Part shown: positions 1 to 6,652 of the stretch, in pieces | Position numbering within the stretch: the first letter of the stretch is position 1 | How the letters are laid out: each line of letters starts with the position of its first letter | NCBI GenBank assembly: GCA_000435335.1 | Contig: FR891335.1 | Coordinates: 1 to 8,753, forward strand | Direction: 5' to 3' | DNA length: 8,753 nucleotides | Source of the DNA: Clostridium sp. CAG:964 | Lineage (GTDB): Bacteria; Bacillota; Clostridia; Oscillospirales; Acutalibacteraceae | Translations under genes and position numbers: made by a program | The notes under the pieces: generated by a model | Database searches by the model: none | Told to the model about the DNA's origin: nothing | What the model saw: the letters and a program-made list of their open reading frames with translations, nothing else

Positions 1-1415
1 GCTACACAATAACCTTTGATACCGACGGCGGCTCTAAGGTCGAAAGCAAAACACTAAGCTGGAACGATAAGGTGCTTGACGGCGTTGCCGAGCCTATAAG
101 AAACGGCTATAGCTTTATCGGTTGGAAATACATTGATTACATTGTTTATGCCGATACTGTTTATGCCGAGCTTGCGGCAGACGACAGCGTAAACGGTATT
201 ACCCTAAAGGCTGAGTGGCGTGATGTTGAAAAACCGACAGGTGAAATCATCGTAAGCACGAACAGATGGAACAAGCTCCTGAATGACATCACCTTTGGAC
301 TGTTCTTTAAGGAAACTCAGATGGTTACTGTCAACGCAGCCGATAACAGCGGCGAGGAGGTCAAGATTGAATACCTGCTGTCAAATCGAGAGATAACCGA
401 AAGCGAGCTTGCAGACGCAGGCTTCACCGAGTATGACGGCTCCTTTAGCATTGCTCCCGATAACGAGTATATTATATATGTAAGGCTAAGCGACACTGAG
501 GGAAATATCCGACATATCTGTTCGGACGGTATAGTGCTTGACGGTACCGCCCCTGCGATCAACGGAGTTGAGAACGGTAAAACCTACTGCGAAGCACAGA
601 CGGTCAAAATCAATGAAAAATATGTCAGCACTGTCACTGTAAACGGAATGGCAGTTGCTCTTGATGAACAAGACCGCTTTGTTCTCTCCCCGACAGAGCG
701 GGAGCAGACAATTATTGTTACCGACAAAGCGGGCAACACCTCAGAAATAACCGTTACGGTCAATAACGGGCATACTTACGGCGATTGGTCATCAAACAGC
801 GACGGCACGCATACACGCAGGTGCGGCGTAGACGGTTGTCAAGCAGGCGTAGAAACGAAGAACTGCACCGACGCAGATAAAAACCACAGATGTGATATAT
901 GCGGTTATATAATCAGCGAGTGTACCGATACCGACAAAAACAACATCTGTGACTATTGCGGTAAAGCTATCTCCGAGCATGAGGACGAGGACAAAGACCA
1001 TACCTGCACAGATAAAGACAAAAACCACAGCTGCGACTACTGCGGTAAGGCTATCTCCGAGCATGAGGACGAGGAAAAAGGCCACACCTGCACAGATAAA
1101 GATAAAAACCACATCTGTGACTACTGCGGTAAGGCTATCTCCGAGCATGAGGACGAGGACAAAGACCATACCTGCACAGATAAAGACAAAAACCACAGCT
1201 GCGACTACTGCGGTAAGGCTATCTCCGAGCATGAGGACGAGGAAAAAGAAATCAAAAAAGCAAACACAGCAGCAGAGAGGCTACCGGACGCTCCGAGGTC
1301 TCCTAAAACCGGCGATAACAACAGCCTCATACTGTGGATTGCATTGCTGTTCATCAGCGGCGGCACTGTTATAAACACAACAGTTGTCACCAAAAAGAAA
1401 AGACACAACAATTAA
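1..1415 (+). CDS. SPKTG-anchored surface protein with InlB B-repeat, Ig-like and Cys/Asp-rich tandem repeats (5'-partial)
   Basis: The frame is open from base 3, so the true start lies outside the window and the GTG at 72 is only internal; about 470 residues are visible. Bases 3-230 encode a Listeria-Bacteroides (InlB B) repeat, recognisable by the FDTDGG start, the NGYSFIGW core and the LKAEW end. Two beta-rich Ig-like segments follow (about 240-760), marked by DGTAP and TDKAGN, typical of Gram-positive adhesins. An HTYGDW...C segment (about 771-863) leads into five C-T-D-x-D-K-N repeats (864-1256). The C-terminus carries SPKTG (1299-1313), a hydrophobic helix and a KKKRHNN tail, which is a sortase signal. 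The mature protein should therefore be covalently wall-linked and exposed. A role in adhesion or in holding other surface molecules is family-based inference; no catalytic domain is visible in this part. It ends with TAA and a strong terminator. Confidence 0.9.
   Translation, partial: YTITFDTDGGSKVESKTLSWNDKVLDGVAEPIRNGYSFIGWKYIDYIVYADTVYAELAADDSVNGITLKAEWRDVEKPTGEIIVSTNRWNKLLNDITFGLFFKETQMVTVNAADNSGEEVKIEYLLSNREITESELADAGFTEYDGSFSIAPDNEYIIYVRLSDTEGNIRHICSDGIVLDGTAPAINGVENGKTYCEAQTVKINEKYVSTVTVNGMAVALDEQDRFVLSPTEREQTIIVTDKAGNTSEITVTVNNGHTYGDWSSNSDGTHTRRCGVDGCQAGVETKNCTDADKNHRCDICGYIISECTDTDKNNICDYCGKAISEHEDEDKDHTCTDKDKNHSCDYCGKAISEHEDEEKGHTCTDKDKNHICDYCGKAISEHEDEDKDHTCTDKDKNHSCDYCGKAISEHEDEEKEIKKANTAAERLPDAPRSPKTGDNNSLILWIALLFISGGTVINTTVVTKKKRHNN
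864..1256 (+). repeat. Tandem 84-bp repeats encoding C-x-x-C / D-x-D-x-N units
   Basis: Five coding units start at Cys codons 864, 921, 1005, 1089 and 1173. The first is short (57 bp) and the rest are 84 bp (28 residues). Each holds C-T-D-x-D-K-N-x-x-C-D-x-C-G followed by an acidic HEDED/HEDEE segment. Units alternate between two versions, giving a 168-bp higher-order repeat: 961-1080 matches 1129-1248 at 119 of 120 bases, a sign of recent duplication. The D-x-D-x-N-x-x-x-D spacing resembles calcium loops of the thrombospondin type 3/EF-hand sort, and the C-x-x-C pairs could bind zinc or form disulfides. Metal binding is inferred from spacing only. Confidence 0.9.
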
Positions 1416-1436
1416 CAAAACGGTTTAACTCACACG

Positions 1437-1466
1437 GCGGCTGTCGGAAACGGCAGCCGCTTTTTT
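1437..1466 (+). terminator. Intrinsic terminator of the first surface-protein gene
   Basis: A 10-bp GC-rich stem (1437-1446 with 1451-1460, one G-T wobble) closes on a GAAA tetraloop and is followed directly by six T (1461-1466). It begins 22 bases after the TAA stop. Confidence 0.93.
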
Positions 1467-1576
1467 ATTTTGGAAAAGCCGCAAGTGCGGCTAAGCCGAA
1501 TTTATGCTCAACGGTGAGGTGCCGCATTATCATTTTGCCGCAATTATTTTCGTGTATAGTCAGCCGTACAAGCTGA

Positions 1577-1619
1577 AATGAGGCTGTCGCAGAATGTGAA
1601 ATTCTGCGACAGCCTCATT
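1577..1619. repeat. Perfect 19-bp inverted repeat between converging genes
   Basis: The left arm AATGAGGCTGTCGCAGAAT (1577-1595) is exactly complementary to 1601-1619, with a 5-base loop GTGAA. No T-tract follows on either strand, so it is not a textbook intrinsic terminator. Its place between the surface-protein gene and pyrE fits a bidirectional transcription stop or RNA 3'-end stabiliser. A small dispersed palindromic element is the alternative. The rest of 1467-1664 shows only a weak hairpin (1477-1492) and no gene. Confidence 0.75.
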
Positions 1620-1664
1620 GTAACAGCTATAATATTTCAATTAAAAAGCAGCTGATTATTTATA

Positions 1665-2330
1665 TCAATACTGTGCACCATACTGCTCCAGATAACTTTT
1701 CATAGAGTCTAAGTACTCCTTGCCCTCAATAACGCCGCTTTCAATAGCACCGATAATGTCTTTAATAGTAACAATAGAGTAAACCCTCACGCCAAACTCG
1801 TCATAGGCTGACTGCACTGCACTTTTGTCGCTGTCAAGGGCTTTTTCCATACGGTCAACAGTAATAACCATACCTGTTACATTAACATCGGCAGCTGATT
1901 TCAGCTTTGGCAGCACCTCTCTTAAGGCCTTGCCGGAGGTCATAACATCGTCTATTACAACTACCTTTTCGCCGTCTGTTAAGGCTCTGCCTACAAATGT
2001 GCCGCCCTCGCCGTGGTCTTTAGCTTCTTTTCTGTCAAAGCAATAATTTACACTTGTGCCGAACTTATTAAACAACGCAACCGTAGCACTTACTGCAAGA
2101 GGTATACCCTTGTATGCCGGACCAAACAGGGTTTCAACAGCAATGTTGTTGTCCTTTATACACTCTGCATAATATTCGCCGAGCTTTGCAAGCTGTGCGC
2201 CTGTTTTGTAGTTGCCCGCATTAATAAAATACGGTGCCTTTCTTCCGCTTTTCAGAGTAAATTCTCCAAAGGTAAGCACGCCGCTGTCAACCATAAACTT
2301 AATAAAGCTTTCTTTATACGTCATTGCCAA
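1665..2330 (-). CDS. pyrE: Orotate phosphoribosyltransferase
   Basis: PyrE transfers the phosphoribosyl group of PRPP to orotate, forming OMP and pyrophosphate, the fifth step of de novo pyrimidine synthesis in the cytoplasm. The 221-residue product has the normal bacterial length. Visible hallmarks are the N-terminal LKSGRKAPYF segment (26-35), GPAYKGIPLA (70-79), the flexible catalytic loop DRKEAKDHGEGG (99-110) and the PRPP-binding motif VVVIDDVMTSGKA (123-135). The start is ambiguous: TTG at 2330 lies 4 bases after AAAGGA, while ATG at 2324 lies 10 bases after it, so the protein may begin MTYKESF. The stop is TGA, with a TAA two codons further on. It stands alone, not in a pyr operon, diverges from the tetR operon and converges on the upstream surface-protein gene. 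Confidence 0.97.
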   Translation of the reverse strand: MAMTYKESFIKFMVDSGVLTFGEFTLKSGRKAPYFINAGNYKTGAQLAKLGEYYAECIKDNNIAVETLFGPAYKGIPLAVSATVALFNKFGTSVNYCFDRKEAKDHGEGGTFVGRALTDGEKVVVIDDVMTSGKALREVLPKLKSAADVNVTGMVITVDRMEKALDSDKSAVQSAYDEFGVRVYSIVTIKDIIGAIESGVIEGKEYLDSMKSYLEQYGAQY

Positions 2331-2358
2331 ACAATCCTTTCAATGCTATACTTCTTAC

Positions 2359-2388
2359 ATTATACCACAACAAACCGCCATTTTTCAA
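2359..2388 (-). promoter_or_regulatory. pyrE promoter
   Basis: On the minus strand the -35 box TTGAAA (2383-2388) lies 18 bases from the -10 box TATAAT (2359-2364), which also has an upstream TG extension. Transcription should start near 2352, leaving a leader of only about 20-30 bases. That is too short for a PyrR-type attenuator. Confidence 0.8.
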
Positions 2389-2463
2389 GAGCAGACACCG
2401 CCTTACATATTACGCATATATTTTAAATTTTATAGATAAATTTAAACAAATTTTATTAAACGC

Positions 2464-2492
2464 TTGAAAATTAACTATTAGTTTGTTATAAT
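2464..2492 (+). promoter_or_regulatory. Promoter of the tetR-hydrolase-surface protein operon
   Basis: The -35 box TTGAAA (2464-2469) and the perfect -10 box TATAAT (2487-2492) are 17 bases apart, the ideal sigma-A spacing. It is the only clear promoter seen ahead of the three plus-strand genes. Confidence 0.82.
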
Positions 2493-2513
2493 TGGTTTGT
2501 AATCCAATTATAA
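2486..2513. promoter_or_regulatory. Probable TetR operator overlapping the -10 box
   Basis: TTATAATTGG (2486-2495) and CCAATTATAA (2504-2513) form a perfect 10-bp inverted repeat with an 8-base centre. It covers the -10 box and probable start site of the tetR promoter, the standard place for TetR-family autorepression. A second small palindrome, AACTA-T-TAGTT (2473-2483), sits between the -35 and -10 boxes. Binding by this regulator is inferred from position. Confidence 0.7.
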
Positions 2514-2533
2514 ATTAGAAAGGAGAATGCCTA

Positions 2534-3229
2534 TTGGCAAGAAGATACGACAGTGAAAACGCAAAGAGAAGAATACTTTCAGCCTGCGTGAAGCTATTTA
2601 TAGAGCAGGGCTACAGTCAAACCACTATGTCGGACATTTTGTCCCTTGCAGATGTGTCAGCCGGCACATTTCAAAACATTTTTCGCACAAAGGACGGCGT
2701 ATTAATGGAGCTTGTTCAGTTTATGTTTGAAAATCAGTTTGACTTTGCCAATAAAATTATAGACAAAACAGGTGCTGCCGCAAGTGCCGTTATGCTTTAT
2801 GCAACAGAAACAGCTATTCAGCTGACCATTGCAGAGCTAAACGAAAATTTGCGTGAAATTTATATTGAAGCATATACCTACAAGGAAACAGCCGAATATA
2901 TACACCGACAAACATCAAAAAAGCTGTACGAAATTTTCGGCTCCTACCTCCCTAACTACAGCGAAAGTGACTTTTACGAGCTGGAAATAGGCTCGGCAGG
3001 AATTATGAGGGGATATATGGCAAGGCCCTGCGACATATATTTTACACTTGAAAAAAAGCTTGAGCGTTTTTTAACAATGAGTATGAGTGCATATTCAATT
3101 CCTAACGAGGAACGGCAGGCGGCACTGAACTATATAATGAATATAGATATAAAAAATACTGCAAATATGGTTATGCAGTATTTGTTTAAATCACTGGCAA
3201 TGAAATTTGACTTTTCACTTACAAGGTAA
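2534..3229 (+). CDS. TetR/AcrR-family transcriptional regulator
   Basis: The product has 231 residues. The N-terminus is a typical TetR DNA-binding domain: RRILSACVKLFIEQGY (12-27) leads into a helix-turn-helix at about 31-50 (TTMSDILSLADVSAGTFQNIF), followed by the usual F-R-x-K-D-G-V-L segment. Residues from about 60 to the end are helical, diverge from named subfamilies and should form the dimerisation and ligand pocket. The start is TTG at 2534, chosen because AGGAG (2521-2525) lies 8 bases before it; the nearer ATG at 2527 is in another frame. It is the first gene of the operon, 21 bases ahead of the hydrolase gene, and probably represses it through the palindrome on its promoter. The ligand cannot be told from sequence; the neighbouring amide hydrolase makes an amide or amphipathic compound a reasonable guess. 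Confidence 0.93.
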   Translation: MARRYDSENAKRRILSACVKLFIEQGYSQTTMSDILSLADVSAGTFQNIFRTKDGVLMELVQFMFENQFDFANKIIDKTGAAASAVMLYATETAIQLTIAELNENLREIYIEAYTYKETAEYIHRQTSKKLYEIFGSYLPNYSESDFYELEIGSAGIMRGYMARPCDIYFTLEKKLERFLTMSMSAYSIPNEERQAALNYIMNIDIKNTANMVMQYLFKSLAMKFDFSLTR

Positions 3230-3250
3230 AAACGGAACGGAGAATATAAT

Positions 3251-4354
3251 ATGAAAAAGGCAATTAAATGGACTCTTGTATCTATATTGGCACTGCTTAT
3301 TGCTGCAATAATCACATTTGTATGCATATATTTTACAAGACTCCAAACCATATCAACTATTGAGAAAATAACAAACTACAATGAGTATAACCTGTACCGT
3401 ATGGATATTAAGTATGATTACAGCCTTGACAATGTTATTAATTACGGTATTGACGACACACAGTCCCTTGTGGACGCTATAGTTAAAGAATCACTGCCGC
3501 TGCTGCCTATACATATGGATGTACCGGACTTCGGATGCAGCGCATTTTCTATTAAAGATACCGACAGCAATGTACTTATGGGAAGAAACTATGACTTTAA
3601 AAACGATTCATCGTCTATGCTGCTTTACTGTACCCCAAAGGACGGCTACAAGTCGGTAGCATTTGCTGCACTGGACAATATATCAGCAAACGCCGCCGAC
3701 AGTAACATTAAAAGCAAGCTTGCATGCCTTACGGCACCCTTTGTATGCCTTGATGGTATGAACGAAAAGGGCGTATCCATAGCGGTTCTTACTCTTGACA
3801 GTGAGCCTACTCACCAAAAAACAGGCAAGCCTACCATTGCAACCTCTTTGGCTATCCGCCTTGTGCTTGATAAGGCAGACACTACCGAAAAGGCCATTGA
3901 ACTGCTAAAGCAATATGATATGTTTGCAAGTGCCGGCAGGGATTATCACTTTTACATTACCGATGCCTCCGGCGACGGCAGAGTTGTAGAGTACGATTGC
4001 GACAGCAAAGCAAGAGAGCTTGTTGCAACGCCTGTGCGAACAGTTACAAATTTCTTTGAAATCTACAACGATAAGGTTTTGCCTAACCAAAAAAACGGTA
4101 ATTACGGTCACGGCAAGGAACGCTACGAAAAAATTGAAACAATTTTCAATAAAAACAAAGGCACATACACAACCGACATTGCATGGGAGGCCTTAAAGTC
4201 GGCTTCTCAGCTACCAACGGAAGGAGATGTTACAAGTAATACACAGTGGTCTATCGTTTACAATGATACCGATTTAACCGCACAGGTGGTTATTCGCAGA
4301 GACTGGAACACCATAACTGCCTATGACCTAAAAAACAATGCTATAAAGAAATAA
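3251..4354 (+). CDS. Membrane-tethered Ntn-hydrolase of the choloylglycine hydrolase / penicillin V acylase / NAAA superfamily
   Basis: The 367-residue product begins MKK plus a hydrophobic helix (about 7-28), so it is probably anchored in the membrane with its catalytic part outside. The family uses an N-terminal Cys to hydrolyse linear amides such as conjugated bile acids, penicillin V or N-acylethanolamines. Here the candidate nucleophile is Cys96 in DFGCSAF, with Arg112 and Asp115 in GRNYDF. The +16/+19 spacing equals that of Cys2/Arg18/Asp21 in bile salt hydrolases. GMNEKG (169-174), TDASG (237-241), TN (Asn267) and ERYEKI (Arg291) match later conserved blocks. Because Cys96 is internal, activation needs cleavage at Gly95-Cys96, removing a 95-residue propeptide that includes the anchor. 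ATG 3251 follows CGGAG by 8 bases. It sits between tetR and a surface-protein gene. The substrate is unknown, and calling it a bile salt hydrolase would go beyond the evidence. Confidence 0.88.
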   Translation: MKKAIKWTLVSILALLIAAIITFVCIYFTRLQTISTIEKITNYNEYNLYRMDIKYDYSLDNVINYGIDDTQSLVDAIVKESLPLLPIHMDVPDFGCSAFSIKDTDSNVLMGRNYDFKNDSSSMLLYCTPKDGYKSVAFAALDNISANAADSNIKSKLACLTAPFVCLDGMNEKGVSIAVLTLDSEPTHQKTGKPTIATSLAIRLVLDKADTTEKAIELLKQYDMFASAGRDYHFYITDASGDGRVVEYDCDSKARELVATPVRTVTNFFEIYNDKVLPNQKNGNYGHGKERYEKIETIFNKNKGTYTTDIAWEALKSASQLPTEGDVTSNTQWSIVYNDTDLTAQVVIRRDWNTITAYDLKNNAIKK

Positions 4355-4371
4355 AGCTCAAGAGCTTTATT
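4350..4371 (+). other. Intercistronic hairpin across the hydrolase stop codon
   Basis: AATAAAGCT (4350-4358) pairs perfectly with AGCTTTATT (4363-4371) around a CAAG loop. The stem contains the TAA stop of the hydrolase. It is AU-rich and lacks a separate T-tract, so it is more likely an RNA-processing or partial termination element than a full terminator. It could lower expression of the third gene relative to the first two. Confidence 0.45.
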
Positions 4372-4399
4372 AAAACACTGCACAAGGAGATGAGGTAAT

Positions 4400-6331
4400 A
4401 TGAAAAAAAGAATAATTTCCGCAACAATGGCACTTATAATGAGTGCTTGTATGCTGCCTACAGGAATACTTACAGGGGCCGCTTATGACGAGGAGCCTGC
4501 AGAAAGCCTGGAAGCCATAAACGACAGAATTAAAAATTCCGCCGAAAGCTTTTATGAAACATCTGCAGCAGAAAATGCGGACTGGAAATCAACCACCGCC
4601 AATATTATAAACGGTGCTATGTCTAAAATACCGGTTGAAGGCACACCCGCCAAAATAGGAATTTGGGTTGGTCAAAAGTTTTTGGATAATCTGGTTAATT
4701 CATCAAAGCCTGACGACACAGAACAGATTTTATCAGCTATAAACACATTAAATCAACAAAATCAAACAGCACTGCTTAAGCTCGACCAACTAAGTACGCT
4801 TGTAAAGGACCAGGCAAAGCTTAATGCTATTAACCATTATTACAACGGCAACAATGTTCTGTTTTCAAAAACAAAATTATATATTGCCGATTTACAAAAC
4901 ACCGAAGGTCTTACTGACAAGCAAATTGAAGAAAACCGTAGGAACACCCTGGTGTGGTCTATTGGTGACACAACAAATATTAAAGAGCTTAACTTTGCCG
5001 AAAAGTCGTATTTTGACCAAGAGGTATCTTCTTTGGGAGAAAAGCTGCAAGATACGGTTTACTTAATCGACGGCAGCTGCTCACCGCTGGATTTAATGAA
5101 CAACTATTCTCTGCAGCATTTTAAATGGGAGCACCAGGGCTATGAAATGCGTGAAAAATACTGGTCATCACTTGCTAATCTTTATATGACATCGGCAAAC
5201 ATTATGTATGCATCACTAAATGCAAGAATTGAAGTATATGAAGATGTATACGGCAAAGGCTCTGCTAATCTGCTCCGTGGAAAGCTTAAAATTTTGTTAG
5301 ACACCAATAAGGAAATTAAAAGCCTTGCAGAGCAAACAGCCGTTACGAGGCTGCCGGATAATTTACGCCGCTATCAGGTTTCGGGACACGAAATAACCCT
5401 TTGCAGAGAGGCAAGAAAGCAAACCCTGCCTTACCTTAACGCAGGCCCAAACGATTTTAAATGTCCCGATGGCAGAAAAACCAATAAACACTGGGATTCG
5501 TTCTATATGTATACAGATAAGAACAAAAACACCTACGAAGCATTGTCCGAAAAGTATTATAAAGATATTTATAACGACTATAATCCAAAGGGCTCAACAG
5601 AAAGAGTTTCGCTATATGATATTTTCTTCTCCTCAGAAAACGGAGATTTTATCAAGCCGAAAGAAAGTAAAGGCTCTATGGACTGGATGTTCGTTACCAA
5701 CGACATAAAAACCGTATATTCACAGTCCAAAACTATTTTCGGTCAGGTTACAAATGAATACTGGACTGTAGCAGATGTGCTTTTAAATTCAAAGGACTGC
5801 AGCTATGTTGAATGGCGCCATGGCGGTGATAAAAAAATGCAGCTTAACAACAGATACAGCATTATTGCCAGAATGTCAGACGGCGGCCGTTTTTACACCT
5901 ATATTCCTAAGGAATACTGCGACAGCTTTATTATGGTTATGCAGGCAGAAAACCCGTCTAACTCCTTACCGGGAAGCGGCTCAGGTCAGGAGGTAGTTGA
6001 AGTAACCGTAGATGATACACCGGCACCTACATCTGCACCTACACCTACACCTACAGAGCATACTCATAGCCTTGAGTGGAAAACCGACCAAAGCCCTACA
6101 AATGAATCTACAGGGGTTAAGCACCTTGAATGTACAGTATGCGGACTAAAGGAAGAAGCCGTAACAATTCCTAAGCTTACAGATGACAATACATCTCAAA
6201 GCACCTCAAGCACAGTAAAATCTCCAAAAACAGGCAGCAATAGCTGCATTGTTGTTCCTGCCGCACTGCTTGCAGCCTCAGCCGTTGCCCTTGCCGCAGG
6301 CTGTGCCAGAAAGAGGCGTAAAGTAAAATAA
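4400..6331 (+). CDS. Secreted helical surface protein with SPKTG sorting signal, function unknown
   Basis: The product has 643 residues. A signal peptide (about 1-28, MKKR then a hydrophobic core ending LTGAA) leads to a largely helical region (about 35-330). This has a hydrophobic helix near 66-100 and a Gln/Leu-rich likely coiled coil near 107-140. Residues 330-520 are mixed and rich in Tyr, Lys and Asn. A Thr-Pro linker (541-552) is followed by a small H-x-H...H-x-x-C-x-x-C-G module (554-582), SPKTG (608-612), a hydrophobic helix and an RKRRKVK tail. It should therefore be sortase-linked to the wall. The Zn-like module resembles the HTYGDW...C segment of the first surface protein. Two Shine-Dalgarno stretches (4384-4389 and 4392-4395) precede ATG 4400. 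It lies 45 bases after the hydrolase gene in the same operon. I do not recognise the main domain; its helical pattern loosely recalls pore-forming toxin helical domains, which is speculative. Confidence 0.88.
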   Translation: MKKRIISATMALIMSACMLPTGILTGAAYDEEPAESLEAINDRIKNSAESFYETSAAENADWKSTTANIINGAMSKIPVEGTPAKIGIWVGQKFLDNLVNSSKPDDTEQILSAINTLNQQNQTALLKLDQLSTLVKDQAKLNAINHYYNGNNVLFSKTKLYIADLQNTEGLTDKQIEENRRNTLVWSIGDTTNIKELNFAEKSYFDQEVSSLGEKLQDTVYLIDGSCSPLDLMNNYSLQHFKWEHQGYEMREKYWSSLANLYMTSANIMYASLNARIEVYEDVYGKGSANLLRGKLKILLDTNKEIKSLAEQTAVTRLPDNLRRYQVSGHEITLCREARKQTLPYLNAGPNDFKCPDGRKTNKHWDSFYMYTDKNKNTYEALSEKYYKDIYNDYNPKGSTERVSLYDIFFSSENGDFIKPKESKGSMDWMFVTNDIKTVYSQSKTIFGQVTNEYWTVADVLLNSKDCSYVEWRHGGDKKMQLNNRYSIIARMSDGGRFYTYIPKEYCDSFIMVMQAENPSNSLPGSGSGQEVVEVTVDDTPAPTSAPTPTPTEHTHSLEWKTDQSPTNESTGVKHLECTVCGLKEEAVTIPKLTDDNTSQSTSSTVKSPKTGSNSCIVVPAALLAASAVALAAGCARKRRKVK

Positions 6332-6385
6332 GCCTTAGCGGCTCTATAATTAAAGCTATAGCAGAGAAAAGCCCTGCAAAACAAA

Positions 6386-6637
6386 TTATAAATAAAACCG
6401 CTCTCTTTCAAGCAATAGCCCCAAAATAAAAAGCTTGAAAGGAAGTTTTTTAAGAAACATCATTGCCCGCAGTTTCCTACTTTTCACAGGAACTACGGGC
6501 AATGATATGTTTTTAATATTCTGTATTAATTTTTTGTCTGTATTATTTAAGAAAAACTTTTTAGATTTGCGGCAGAAAATATAAAGCCTGTATAAAGTTG
6601 AAACTGTAAATGCCGCAAATACTGCTGTTAATACCAT
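6386..6637 (-). CDS. Possible small membrane protein, doubtful
   Basis: This 83-codon frame begins MVLTAVFAAFTVSTLYRLY, a good membrane helix, followed by KSKK and a Lys/Asn-rich stretch. It starts 15 bases after the stop of the 376-residue protein and lies in the same reading frame, so readthrough of that TAA would also add a membrane helix. Against it: no Shine-Dalgarno near the ATG (the AAAGGA overlapping the upstream stop is over 15 bases away), and its second half runs through both stem-loops at 6401-6514. Only the first 40 or so residues look protein-like. Confidence 0.25.
   Translation of the reverse strand: MVLTAVFAAFTVSTLYRLYIFCRKSKKFFLNNTDKKLIQNIKNISLPVVPVKSRKLRAMMFLKKLPFKLFILGLLLERERFYL
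6401..6451 (+). terminator. Probable terminator of the tetR operon
   Basis: A 13-bp imperfect stem (6401-6413 with 6433-6445, including the perfect core CTTTCAAGC/GCTTGAAAG) has a 19-base loop and is followed at once by TTTTTT (6446-6451). The large loop is a weakness. On the minus strand the same stem is followed by CGGTTTTATTT, so it may act in both directions. The preceding 6332-6400 shows only weak short hairpins. Confidence 0.6.
6455..6514 (+). terminator. Second long stem-loop with T-tract
   Basis: The stem pairs ATCATTGCCCG (6459-6469) with CGGGCAATGAT (6496-6506). AAACAT (6455-6460) can alternatively pair with ATGTTT (6507-6512), leaving a 2-base bulge. The inner part continues with AGTT(T)CCT against AGGAACT, leaving a 9-base loop. 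Five T follow at 6510-6514. It backs up the terminator just before it and lies between converging genes. Confidence 0.6.
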
Positions 6638-6652
6638 AAATTCAAACAGATA

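Noticed and set aside
792..1232. 146-codon minus-strand frame with repeated hydrophobic units
   Set aside because: It is the antisense shadow of the 84-bp coding repeats; no ribosome binding site, and the hydrophobic pattern follows from the complement of Asp/Glu/Lys codons.
864..1256. CRISPR-like array
   Set aside because: The repeats are contiguous, coding and in frame, with no unique spacers.
949..1374. 141-codon plus-strand frame rich in Arg/Thr/Lys
   Set aside because: It is another frame of the same repeat; the surface-protein frame explains the sequence fully, through to its sorting signal.
1561..1572. 12-base word CAGCCGTACAAG shared with 8402-8413
   Set aside because: A 12-base match is expected by chance in a window this long and the flanks do not match.
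1334..1576. 80-codon plus-strand frame running past the first stop
   Set aside because: It crosses the strong terminator at 1437-1466, overlaps the sorting signal in another frame and has no ribosome binding site.
4436..4450. Lipoprotein signal (M-S-A-C, Cys17) in the 643-residue protein
   Set aside because: The Cys lies in the middle of the hydrophobic stretch with Met at -3, a later LTGAA site fits ordinary signal peptidase, and the C-terminal SPKTG already explains anchoring.
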